A DNA stretch of 47,163 nucleotides from an uncultured Eisenbergiella sp. (GTDB taxonomy: Bacteria > Bacillota > Clostridia > Lachnospirales > Lachnospiraceae): positions 1-47,163 of the forward strand of contig CANQUI010000011.1 in assembly GCA_947626995.1 (NCBI GenBank), given 5' to 3'. Both the position numbers and the translations under genes were made by a program. Below, piece by piece: positions 28,457 to 36,638 of this stretch. The number at the start of each line of letters is the position of its first letter. Positions within the stretch are counted from its first letter, which is position 1. Under the pieces are notes generated by a model that had not been told where the DNA came from, searched no databases, and saw nothing but the letters and a program-made list of their open reading frames with translations.

Positions 28457-29712
28457 AGACGGCAGCGGAACTTTTGGAGATTTGTCTGAACGCTTTGACG
28501 ACGTTGTGCCTTACGATGGCGGCGTATGCCGTATTTGAGCGGGACCGCCTCTCGTTTTATGCGCTTTTTCTCTTTTTTCTTCTGCCGTTTCTGTTTTATT
28601 TCCTGCGCTGCCGGGTCAATCAGAGCCTGCTTTTGTTTTTGGCGCTTCATACGGCGGCGGTGGCGGGATTGGTGTGGGCGATGGGATTTTTCTCTCCCAC
28701 CGGTCTGTGGCGGGGGCTGGCGCTCCTTTTTGGCGTGGGGTATCTGGCGGCCTCTCTGCGGATCCGGGTAACCACAAAGGGAAACGGGGAGGGAGAGATT
28801 TCTCCGGCGGCCGTTTTGTTTTTCCTTCTGCTGGCCTTTTTGATTTGCAGCTATGTAGGGCGGACCGAGGCGTGCGACAGGATTGTGGGATTTGCGCTTG
28901 CCTGGGCTGCAGGCTATCCGCTGCTGCGGTATCTGCAAAATTACAGGGCCTATCTGCGAATCAACCGGGCCATAGCGGGGACCATGCCCCGACGGGATAT
29001 TTTCGGCACGGGACTTGCGGCGGTGGGCGGTTATCTCTGTTTTTCCGGCGGGCTTTTGTTCCTGTTTACCCAAACGTCGGTTTTGCAGACTCTCAGCGGA
29101 TGGATCCGGCGCGGCCTGTTTTCGCTTTTGGGAATATTTGTCCGTTTTCTTTCCCGCTTCGGCAGGGAACAGTCCCCGGGTGCAGTGGCAAACCAGGCGC
29201 AGGCAGCGGCGGAGGAAAACGTATTGCTTGCCGCAGCGCAGGAAACGCCGGCCTGGGTGACGCTTCTGGAACGACTTTTGACCATGACGGTATTTTTTCT
29301 TACGGCAGTGGGAATTTTATTTCTGGCGATCCTTTTGCTGCGTGTGATCTTTCAGGGATTTTACGGAAGGAAACAGGAGAACCGGAAGCTCGTCACGGAA
29401 AAATACCGGGAGGAGCAGGAACGGATTTTGCGGACGAAAAAGAAGAGGGAAAAACAGAAGCCGTTCTTTCTTGCGGCGCCGGATCTGCGCATCCGCAGGG
29501 CGTTTCGCAAAACGGTAAAGAAAGCGGTCCCAAAAGAAACGCTTCTCCAAAAAGGAAGAACGGCCCGGGAGCTTGCGGGAGCGGACACGCCCCAGTGGCG
29601 GGAACTGATTGTTCTGTATGAACGGGCGCGTTATAGCGATACAAAGATGTTAAAGGAAGAAGGAAAAAGGGCGGATAAACTTTCCCGACAGATCCTGCAT
29701 AATATAGAATAA
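28441..29712 (+). CDS. Multi-helix membrane protein with DUF4129-like C-terminus
   Basis: The 423-residue product starts inside the end of the DUF58 gene. About seven hydrophobic segments occur up to residue 230, then one more near 280-305, then a basic cytoplasmic tail. The last 60 residues (PQWRELIVLYERARYSDTKM) match the DUF4129-like end found in transglutaminase-like membrane proteins of MoxR/DUF58 clusters. The transglutaminase domain itself (Cys-His-Asp) is absent, which makes this a reduced form. The extracellular loop is Ala/Gln-rich. I cannot assign a reaction. Confidence 0.7.
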   Translation: MERGMKTAAELLEICLNALTTLCLTMAAYAVFERDRLSFYALFLFFLLPFLFYFLRCRVNQSLLLFLALHTAAVAGLVWAMGFFSPTGLWRGLALLFGVGYLAASLRIRVTTKGNGEGEISPAAVLFFLLLAFLICSYVGRTEACDRIVGFALAWAAGYPLLRYLQNYRAYLRINRAIAGTMPRRDIFGTGLAAVGGYLCFSGGLLFLFTQTSVLQTLSGWIRRGLFSLLGIFVRFLSRFGREQSPGAVANQAQAAAEENVLLAAAQETPAWVTLLERLLTMTVFFLTAVGILFLAILLLRVIFQGFYGRKQENRKLVTEKYREEQERILRTKKKREKQKPFFLAAPDLRIRRAFRKTVKKAVPKETLLQKGRTARELAGADTPQWRELIVLYERARYSDTKMLKEEGKRADKLSRQILHNIE

Positions 29713-29734
29713 AGAGTTTCCGGAAAGGAAAGTC

Positions 29735-30121
29735 ATGAATCGTTATTCCAAAATACTTCCGTTTTATATGACGTATCCCATGCCGTTGTTTTACGAAGAA
29801 GAGGATACGGCGATGCGGGATCTGGAGTATATGCAGGAAATGTACCCAAAGGAATCGCGCAGATACCATCAGAAGATCTGCAGGCTGCTGGATCGTTTTG
29901 ACCATGACGGCAGCGTCATTTACGATGAATATCCGGACCGTCTGGCCATTTATAAAATGGCGCAGGATCTCATGGCGGTGATTCGCAGGGAAGAAAAAGA
30001 GGCGGGACGGGAGATACTGGCGGAGCAGCTGCCCGGGATCACAGAGCTGGTGCAGGTGCTGATGTACAACGAAATTTTCCGGCGGCGGCAGGCAAGAGGG
30101 ACCGGTTTTGTGAAATTTTAG
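29735..30121 (+). CDS. Hypothetical protein (128 residues)
   Basis: This is a soluble, acidic-to-neutral, helix-rich protein without signal peptide or metal motif. The N-terminal NRYSKILPFYMTYPMPLFYEEED and the central YPKESRRYHQKICRLLDRFDHDGSVIYDEYPDR are likely conserved, but I do not recognise a family. GGAAAGGAAAG is the ribosome site. It lies 22 bases after the MoxR/DUF58 cluster and is followed by a hairpin, so it may be the last gene of that unit. Confidence 0.7.
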   Translation: MNRYSKILPFYMTYPMPLFYEEEDTAMRDLEYMQEMYPKESRRYHQKICRLLDRFDHDGSVIYDEYPDRLAIYKMAQDLMAVIRREEKEAGREILAEQLPGITELVQVLMYNEIFRRRQARGTGFVKF

Positions 30122-30152
30122 TTGTGGAACCGTTACAAAAGCTATAGAATAG

Positions 30153-30184
30153 AACCGGAAGCGGAGCTTACCCTTCCGGTTTTG
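30153..30184 (+). terminator. Terminator-like hairpin
   Basis: AACCGGAAG pairs with CTTCCGGTT and is followed by TTG. The T-run is short, and the ribosome site of the methyltransferase gene follows 30 bases on. Confidence 0.6.
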
Positions 30185-30231
30185 TCAATGTCCGGCGGGA
30201 AAAGGTCGGACGAAGTGGAAACGAGGAAAAG

Positions 30232-31431
30232 ATGGAAGAAATCAAAACACTGTTGGAAGAGTATCTGAACGATTCTCTCTATCAGATGGTCATAAGCGGC
30301 CCCTGCGCGCGGGAGGGGAAGAAAGAAACAAAAGGGCACAGCCTGCATCAGCCGGCGCAGAAGCGGAAGGTGAGGCCGCTCCTGCAAAAGAACGAACTGC
30401 TTTTTCAGGTGAGCAGCTATGACAAAAGCCAGGTTTTTCATGAGAACCTGACGAAAGAAGAGGCGATAGAGGCGCTGGCGGAAGATACGCTACGGCATTT
30501 TTCCCAGATACAGATCGAAGGGAAAGAGAAGGGGGCCTCCGTTTTGGTGAGCAAAAAAGGAAAGGTCACCCTCAAAAGAAAGATTCACAAGGACGCAGAA
30601 AAAAGACAGGGGGCAGATCTGTCCCACAACCGGACAAAACGTTATCTGCTCAAGGAAGGGATCCCTGTGCCGTTTCTGGTGGATCTGGGCGTGCAGACAC
30701 CGCAGGGAAAGGTGGTTGCCAGCCGCTACGATAAGTTCCGGCAGATCAACCGGTTTCTGGAATTTATTGCGGATGTCCTGCCGGCCCTTCCCACGGACAG
30801 GCCCGTGCATATCGTCGATTTTGGCTGCGGCAAATCCTATCTGACCTTCGCCCTGTACTATTATCTCCATGAACTGCAGGGCCGAAGCCTGCGGGTGACG
30901 GGACTGGACCGGAAGGCGGACGTGATCGCAGCCTGCAACGGTCTGGCGCAAAAATACGGATATGAGGGACTCCGTTTTTTGCAGGGAGAGATTGCGGATT
31001 ATGAGCAGGACGGTCCGGTGGATCTGGTGGTGACGCTGCACGCCTGCGATACGGCCACGGATTACGCGCTGTATCAGGCGATGAAATAGCAGGCGCGGGT
31101 GATTCTTTCCGTGCCCTGCTGTCAGCATGAGATGAACGGCATGATCCAAAACGAAGCGCTGGAGGGCGCGCTGCGCTACGGCCTGATCCGGGAACGTCTC
31201 TCGGCGCTGTTTACCGACGCGCTGCGGGCCAATGTGCTGGAGGAGCAGGGCTATGAGACCCAGATCCTTGAATTTATCGAGATGGAGCACACGCCCAAAA
31301 ATATTCTGATCCGGGCGGTGCGAAAAAACAAGGGCGCCGCGGGAGAGAAAAAGAAACGCAGTGAAATCCTTTCCGACAGCCTGCATGCCAGGATCACGCT
31401 GCAAAGGCTTTTGGAGAAAGACAGAGGGTAA
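30232..31431 (+). pseudogene. Class I methyltransferase gene broken by one in-frame TAG
   Basis: The reading frame runs 285 codons with a typical N-terminal half (KSQVFHENLTKEEAIEAL) and the SAM-binding motif HIVDFGCGKSYLTFALYYYL. The stop TAG follows at codon 286 (31087-31089). The same frame continues without another stop for 113 codons, starting QARVILSVPCCQHEMNGM, the downstream catalytic block of this family. The codon before it is AAA; a Trp codon TGG at this spot (..KW.ARVILSVPCCQHE) would give a 399-residue intact protein, so a single G-to-A change explains the stop. Restart inside would lack the SAM site. The family acts on an unknown substrate, possibly RNA. Confidence 0.8.
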
Positions 31432-31436
31432 GTGGT

Positions 31437-33956
31437 TTGAGAAGAATGATTGCGAAAGGCGTCGCCTTTGTGTGCGTATTTCTTGTGACTCTGATCGTGA
31501 CCGGGATTTTTATGAATCAGGGGAATACGGATATGACCGCGCCCATGAGCCGGGCGAGCCTTCCTACGATAGGGATTTTCACGCAGAACCGGGAAATCAA
31601 CCTGATGCGCGGCTATCTGGACAGGATGGATCCCGCGGGGATGCGGGAGGGCATCACGCCTCTGGGAGAGCATCGGCAGGTGGACGCTCTGATTCACACA
31701 TACGGCACGGCCGTCAGTCGTGTGGCGTACGAGGTGCGCAGCGTGGACGGCAGCCGTCTGGTGGAAAACAGCCAGGTGGAAGAGCTGACGCGGGAGGGCG
31801 AAGACATTCGGGTCTCGTTTCGTCTGAAGGATCTGATTGAGGCAGGAGAGGAATATACCCTTTTGTTCGTCCTGACGTTGGAGGATCAAAGGGAAGTCTA
31901 TTATTACACCCGCGTGATCCAGACGGAGCTGTTTTTAAAGGAGAAGCTGGACTTTATCCTGCGTTTTTCAGACGCCACGCTGGACTATGAGAAGCTGCAG
32001 GAAGAAGGGTTTGCCAGGAAGCTGGAACCGAACGCGGAGGGAAACAATTCCACGCTGGCTCGGGTGAATATTCACAGCAGCGCGCGGCAGGCGGCATGGG
32101 CGGGGCTTGCGGTCAGGAGGGAAACGGATCCGGAAATTCAGATTCGGGAAATCTCGCCCCAGACCGCATCGGTCACGTTGTCCTATCTTGTCAGTCTGCC
32201 CTATAACGGCGAAAGGGTCAGCGCCTGGGTAGAGGAATATTATCGGGTGCGTTACACACCGGACAATATGTATCTGCTGGATTATGAAAGGACGGCGCAG
32301 CAGTTGTTTGTAGAGAACACGTCCCGTTTCGCCAATAACAAGATCAGCCTGGGGATTGCGGAGGAAGAAGTGGAGATGATGGAAAGCGACGGCGGTTCCG
32401 TATTCGCGTTTTCTCACGCGGGGACGCTGTATAGCTACAACAGTGCGGATAACCGTCTGGCGAGACTCTTCTCCTTTTATGACGACGAAGGGGACGATGC
32501 CAGGACCCGCTATGATCGTCATGCGTATCGGATCCTGCAGGTGGATGAAACGGGAAATGTGGTATTTCTGGTATACGGATATATGAACCGGGGCCGGCAT
32601 GAGGGACACTGCGGCGTACAGGTCTGCTACTACAGCAGCACCATGAACGTACTGGAAGAGATGGCCTTTGTGCCCTATGACAAATCCCCTCAGATTCTGG
32701 AAGCGGAAGTGGAAAATCTTTCGTATGTAAACGGAATGAATCAGCTCTATCTGATGATGGGCGGCAATCTGTTCTGTATCGACCTGGAAAACAGGAGCAA
32801 TACCATTCTGGCGCAGCATATGGAAGAGAGCAATTATCAGGTGACGCAAAACGGCAGTATGGCGGCCTGGCAGCAGGACGGCAAAGAGTCCGGCGGCAGT
32901 TCTCTGATCTTTATGGACATGGGAAGCGCAAAAACCACGCAGATAGAAGCCGGCGAGGGCAATCGGATCCGCCCGCTGGGTTTTATGGGCGAGGATTTGA
33001 TTTACGGCATTGCATCCACATCGGATATGGAGGGGGATTCCCTGGGAAATATTCTGTTCCCCATGCACAGTATTGTGATCTGTAATTTTCAGGGAGACGT
33101 GCTGAAAAAATACCGGCAGGAGGGCCTGTATGTGACGGATTGCGAGATCGTCGGCAATCAGATCAATCTGGAACGGGTCAGCCGGACGGAAAACGGTTTT
33201 GAGGCGGCCAAGCCCGATCAGATTCTCTATAGCGATCAGATGCAGGAGAGCGTAAACGCAGTGGAAACCGCCGTCACGGAAAACGTCGAAACCGTGGTAC
33301 AGATTTCGGTCCGCAGGCAGATGGAAGATAAAAAGGTCATCTTTTTAACGCCCCGAGAGGTATTATTTGAAGGAAACCGGGATATTTTTCTGGAATATGA
33401 AACCGATCCGCCCTGCTATTATGTCTATGGAAAAAACGGATCCGTCCGGATTATTTCCTCGCTTCCCGCCGCGGTAGAGACCGCGTATGAAAACGCCGGG
33501 ACCGTTGCCGCCGCAGACGGAAGCTATCTGTTTCAACGGGACCGCCTGCACACGGCCAATCAGATCATGGCCATCACCGGGACACAGATGCAGGACGGCG
33601 AAAGCTCCCTGGCCGTATGTCTGGACGCGATCTTCCGGTTTGAGGGAAAGACGCCCAACAGCGCGATCCTGATGGCCGAAGGGATGGATGTGACAGAGAT
33701 CCTCAAAAAGCATTTATCCGACAGGAAGATCCTGAACCTGCAGGGGTGCAGCCTGGATATGGCGCTGTATTATCCGGACAGGGAGATTCCGGTGCTGGCA
33801 GTGCTGCAGGACAAAAACGCCGTGCTGATTACCGGATTCAATGAGCAAAATGTCGTGCTCATGGATCCGCAGACGGGGACGGTCTATAAGATGGGAATGA
33901 ACGATGCAAGAAGCTGGTTTACGGAAAACGGGAATCGATTTGTGACGTATCGGTAA
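31437..33956 (+). CDS. Large membrane-anchored extracellular protein with degenerate C39-like end
   Basis: The 839-residue product has an N-terminal hydrophobic helix (about 7-27) and then a long extracellular part. The first 250 residues look beta-rich. The middle (about 290-560) has repeated WD/YVTN-like blades, for example SVFAFSHAGTLYSYNSADNRL and GNVVFLVYGYMNRG, suggesting a propeller. The end (about 755-839) resembles a C39-like cysteine-peptidase fold: QGCSLDMALYYP, then PVLAVLQDKNAVLITGFNEQNVVLMDPQTG. Asn replaces the usual catalytic His, so it is probably inactive. TTG 31437 is the chosen start (GAGGG seven bases upstream); ATG 31446 is the alternative. I do not know its function. 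Confidence 0.7.
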   Translation: MRRMIAKGVAFVCVFLVTLIVTGIFMNQGNTDMTAPMSRASLPTIGIFTQNREINLMRGYLDRMDPAGMREGITPLGEHRQVDALIHTYGTAVSRVAYEVRSVDGSRLVENSQVEELTREGEDIRVSFRLKDLIEAGEEYTLLFVLTLEDQREVYYYTRVIQTELFLKEKLDFILRFSDATLDYEKLQEEGFARKLEPNAEGNNSTLARVNIHSSARQAAWAGLAVRRETDPEIQIREISPQTASVTLSYLVSLPYNGERVSAWVEEYYRVRYTPDNMYLLDYERTAQQLFVENTSRFANNKISLGIAEEEVEMMESDGGSVFAFSHAGTLYSYNSADNRLARLFSFYDDEGDDARTRYDRHAYRILQVDETGNVVFLVYGYMNRGRHEGHCGVQVCYYSSTMNVLEEMAFVPYDKSPQILEAEVENLSYVNGMNQLYLMMGGNLFCIDLENRSNTILAQHMEESNYQVTQNGSMAAWQQDGKESGGSSLIFMDMGSAKTTQIEAGEGNRIRPLGFMGEDLIYGIASTSDMEGDSLGNILFPMHSIVICNFQGDVLKKYRQEGLYVTDCEIVGNQINLERVSRTENGFEAAKPDQILYSDQMQESVNAVETAVTENVETVVQISVRRQMEDKKVIFLTPREVLFEGNRDIFLEYETDPPCYYVYGKNGSVRIISSLPAAVETAYENAGTVAAADGSYLFQRDRLHTANQIMAITGTQMQDGESSLAVCLDAIFRFEGKTPNSAILMAEGMDVTEILKKHLSDRKILNLQGCSLDMALYYPDREIPVLAVLQDKNAVLITGFNEQNVVLMDPQTGTVYKMGMNDARSWFTENGNRFVTYR

Positions 33957-34106
33957 AAAACGTCTTTGGAACTTTAGCTTCTTCCAGGGGCAGGCCGGCA
34001 CGTCGTCTCCCGTTGGACGATGCTCTTTGAGTAATTCCTGCAGGGTTTCCGGCTTGCGGATAACGATGGATGCGCTGACCCCTGTGTCATTGATATTATA
34101 CAACAT
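33714..34106 (-). pseudogene. Possible truncated gene start running into its neighbour
   Basis: ATG 34106 (minus strand) has AAGGGGG about 11 bases upstream and opens MLYNINDTGVSASIVIRK. It continues with PETLQELLKEHRPTGDDVPA, which reads like real protein. After about 50 residues it becomes the antisense of the 3' end of the large gene 31437-33956. I infer a gene cut off by a deletion or rearrangement near 33960; I cannot name it. It may equally be a chance frame. Confidence 0.3.
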
Positions 34107-34228
34107 ATTGCCATATTCCCCCTTCAATCAGGACGGGAAAATGGTAAGCTGGTGTTGAGGGAGTATAATACCGATGAATCAAAATCAGGAATTTTGATGA
34201 ACTTATCAGAGAGAGGAGATATGTTATC

Positions 34229-35098
34229 ATGAAAAGAAGATTGGCCATTTTACTTGCGGGTTGTCTCGTATTTTTGCTTGTTGCCTGTTCGTTCGGCGGG
34301 AACAGTGAACAGCCATCGCAAATGCAGGAAACAACTCAGGAACAAGAACAGAACCCGATACAGGTAATTACCTCACCGGAAAGTAACGAAACAGAGCAAG
34401 TAGAAGAAGGACAAGAACAAACGGAGATGCCATTTCAGACGGCTGATACAAAACCGGTAGAGAAAGCGGATGTTTCCGGCATTTATACCGATAAGCAGGG
34501 GACCCCGGATGCTGATGAATTCCTGGATGCGGATGTCTATTTTTTTGCGGATGGTGCGCCAGAAGAACAGTCAGAAATGAAAGCAGATGAACTGATTGAT
34601 TTATTTATCAGTGGTTCAATCAATGCGGTTGATCCTACGGATTCGACATCGACATTTTATATTACTGATTTAAATATGGATTCTGAAGAATGGGATGCTT
34701 ATTCTGTCGGGGAGAAAATTGATCTTGACAACGACGGAGAAAACGAACTGATTCTGAATGGGCCTTACGGCGGGATATATCTTGACGCACGGGATGGTCA
34801 GGTATATGGATTTGCCGCAGGAGAAGGCTATGGTTTTACTCTTTCTTATACCTATTTTAAGGGAGCCATATGGATTTTGTATAGCAACAGAATGCATCAA
34901 GGATATGAGTCATACCATATGGAATTATTTGAAGGGGCAGATAATTTAGTTGCAGAAATGAATTTCAATGAAGAACTTATTGATGAAGATAATGTAGAGG
35001 GCCCAGAAAAATATTACTTAAATGGAACCGAAATAACTTATGACGAATATTTGGAATTATCCAACGAGATTTTTGATGCGCAAGTAACTACAAACTGA
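34229..35098 (+). CDS. Putative lipoprotein of unknown function
   Basis: The 289-residue product has a lipoprotein signal with lipobox LLVAC (Cys20). A Gln/Glu/Thr-rich spacer (about 25-75) leads into an acidic C-terminal domain with DLDNDGENELIL, which looks like a calcium-binding loop of the dockerin/EF-hand type. The C-terminal 140 residues have aromatic-rich strands. Its base composition is visibly more AT-rich than that of its neighbours, suggesting acquisition. GAGAGGAG precedes the ATG, and TATAAT at 34164-34169 may be its promoter, though no good -35 is visible. No family recognised. Confidence 0.65.
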   Translation: MKRRLAILLAGCLVFLLVACSFGGNSEQPSQMQETTQEQEQNPIQVITSPESNETEQVEEGQEQTEMPFQTADTKPVEKADVSGIYTDKQGTPDADEFLDADVYFFADGAPEEQSEMKADELIDLFISGSINAVDPTDSTSTFYITDLNMDSEEWDAYSVGEKIDLDNDGENELILNGPYGGIYLDARDGQVYGFAAGEGYGFTLSYTYFKGAIWILYSNRMHQGYESYHMELFEGADNLVAEMNFNEELIDEDNVEGPEKYYLNGTEITYDEYLELSNEIFDAQVTTN

Positions 35099-35304
35099 AA
35101 GTCGATTGCGGAACGAGTTGAAACTGCTGATCCGGAACGAAAGGACGCATCACGGATGATGAGAACGTGTACCGAAAAATGCAGGGAGCCTGGATTATCG
35201 AGATGTACAGGATACCCTATGAGACGCACCCGACAGACCGTACCCGTCATGGTCTGTCCGGAGTGCGCCGAGGTTCATATCCTTGCGGGCGAGGTTGTGC
35301 GGTC

Positions 35305-35835
35305 TTATCGGTCAAAAAGCTGTTTGCGGTATCTGCTCAGCGCAAACAGAAGGATCAGGCCGAAGACGCCGCAGGATATGAGTTCTCCCAGAGCTACCGT
35401 AATGACGGAAAACCATACGGGAATCACGCCGTATGCGTATTTGAGTACAATCGGAATGATTATGGCGTTGGCGACAATGGGGGGAAGCGGAGAGAGCCAT
35501 TTGCATAGGGTGGCTTTCTTTGGATCAACGGAGGCATATCGGGAGTAGAGCTTTCCCAGCGCCCAGGTGCCGATGGTGCCGATCAGAGTCGGAACAGGCC
35601 CGAATAGGATATCCGGCAGCGCAGAACCGATGACGAGATTGCCCAGCAGGCAGCCCACATAAAGCCCGGGGATAGCAGCCGAAGTAAAGAAGGGAAGGAC
35701 AGTCAGCGCTTCGGAAAAGCGGACCTGGATATTGCCGCTCGCAATGCCCAGCGCGTTCGCCAGCATGGTGAGTACGACATAGAGAGCGGCAATCATTGCC
35801 GCCTGGACGAGATATAGAACTTTTTTGTGATTCAT
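35305..35835 (-). CDS. queT: QueT family queuosine-precursor transporter
   Basis: The 176-residue product is a QueT-type S-component of an energy-coupling-factor transporter. It has about five to six helices, including MIAALYVVLTMLANALG, the conserved NIQVRFSEALTVLPFFTSAAIPGLYVGCLLGN, and a C-terminal basic end. It would import preQ0/preQ1 or queuine for tRNA modification and needs shared EcfA/EcfT modules not present here. The leader contains a preQ1-I riboswitch, which confirms the ligand class. AAAGGAG is the ribosome site. The 206-base gap to the lipoprotein gene (35099-35304) holds only an 8-bp inverted repeat at 35232-35258. Confidence 0.93.
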   Translation of the reverse strand: MNHKKVLYLVQAAMIAALYVVLTMLANALGIASGNIQVRFSEALTVLPFFTSAAIPGLYVGCLLGNLVIGSALPDILFGPVPTLIGTIGTWALGKLYSRYASVDPKKATLCKWLSPLPPIVANAIIIPIVLKYAYGVIPVWFSVITVALGELISCGVFGLILLFALSRYRKQLFDR

Positions 35836-35843
35836 TTGTTTTT

Positions 35844-35886
35844 CTCCTTTAGTTTTGTTTTACGTCAGGAAGGTCTCGAACTGACG
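35844..35886 (-). promoter_or_regulatory. preQ1-I riboswitch controlling queT
   Basis: On the minus strand the leader starts CGTCAG and closes with CTGACG around the loop TTCGAGACCTTC. It then runs into an A-rich tail ending in ACTAA directly before AAAGGAG. This is the preQ1-I layout: one stem, a C-containing loop, and an A-rich tail that pseudoknots into the loop and masks the ribosome site when ligand binds. The gene downstream is queT, as expected. Regulation is likely translational. Confidence 0.85.
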
Positions 35887-35892
35887 GATTGG

Positions 35893-35921
35893 AGTATACC
35901 ATAGGGGAGCGGGAAATGCAA
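35893..35921 (-). promoter_or_regulatory. Promoter of queT
   Basis: On the minus strand TTGCAT (35921-35916), a 17-base spacer and TATACT (35898-35893). The predicted start near 35886 coincides with the first base of the riboswitch stem. Confidence 0.75.
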
Positions 35922-35978
35922 GCCCATGGGTATAGGAGAGGTAACGATTTTCGATTGATTGTGGCCCGGTTCTGAAAA

Positions 35979-36008
35979 GAAAAAGCAGGGATTTCCCTGC
36001 TTTTTCTT
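35979..36008. terminator. Terminator of the cyclophilin gene
   Basis: AAAAAGCAGGG and CCCTGCTTTTT form a perfect stem around ATTT. T-runs lie on both strands. It ends the minus-strand gene at 36021. Confidence 0.85.
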
Positions 36009-36020
36009 ATTACGAATGCT

Positions 36021-36551
36021 TCATCTTTCCGAAAGTTTGTGCGGTTCCGGATATTCGACGCCAAAGGTTTCCACGGTGAGTGTGCGGATCCGCTGGGGCA
36101 GGCGGGGTCTGTCGTTCCAGTCGGTAGCGGTTTGGGCAATGGCGTCTACCACATCCATGCCTTCCGTTACCTTGCCGAAAGCGGCATACTCGCCGTCTAA
36201 GTGAGGCGCGTCCTTGTGCATGATAAAGAACTGGCTGCCCGCAGAATCGGGGGCCATTGCCCGCGCCATGGAAAGGACGCCGGCGGTGTGCTTTAGATCA
36301 TTGGGGAATCCATTGGAAGAAAATTCCCCCTTGATGCAATAGCCGGGGCCGCCGCAGCCGGTTCCCTCCGGATCGCCTCCCTGGATCATAAAGCCGTTGA
36401 TCACCCGGTGAAAGAGGAGGCCGTCATAAAATTTCTTTTGGATCAGGGAGATGAAGTTATGGACGGATTCGGGCGCGGTCTGGGGATACAGCTCTGCCTT
36501 GATCACGCTGCCGTCTTCCATCGTAATCGTAACAACAGGATTTTGTGCCAT
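36021..36551 (-). CDS. Cyclophilin-type peptidyl-prolyl isomerase
   Basis: The 176-residue product has a complete cyclophilin fold: FHRVINGFMIQGGDPEGTG with the catalytic Arg in FHRV, MARAMAPDSAGSQFFIMHKDAPHLDGEYAAFGKV, and the terminal VETFGVEYPEPHK. It is cytoplasmic, with no signal peptide, and assists proline isomerisation in folding. GAAAGGAAGAG precedes the start. The upstream promoter (TTTACG-17-TACAAT) is at 36591-36619. Confidence 0.94.
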   Translation of the reverse strand: MAQNPVVTITMEDGSVIKAELYPQTAPESVHNFISLIQKKFYDGLLFHRVINGFMIQGGDPEGTGCGGPGYCIKGEFSSNGFPNDLKHTAGVLSMARAMAPDSAGSQFFIMHKDAPHLDGEYAAFGKVTEGMDVVDAIAQTATDWNDRPRLPQRIRTLTVETFGVEYPEPHKLSER

Positions 36552-36590
36552 GAGTCTCTTCCTTTCTTTTACAAAATGTATTACGATGAC

Positions 36591-36619
36591 ATTGTAAAGG
36601 AAAACGGGCCTGCCGTAAA
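36591..36619 (-). promoter_or_regulatory. Promoter of the cyclophilin gene
   Basis: On the minus strand TTTACG (36619-36614), a 17-base spacer and TACAAT (36596-36591). Confidence 0.6.
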
Positions 36620-36638
36620 GGAAAAAGAGAAAGAAAAT

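Noticed and set aside
31087-31089. TAG in the methyltransferase gene as a pyrrolysine codon
   Set aside because: Pyrrolysine is known in methylamine methyltransferases, which this is not. A TGG-to-TAG change fits the local family sequence, and no PylRS or tRNA-Pyl is visible in the window.
36408-36638. Longer N-terminus for the GNAT gene
   Set aside because: The extra codons are antisense to the start of the cyclophilin gene and contain its promoter. ATG 36639 begins the plausible protein.
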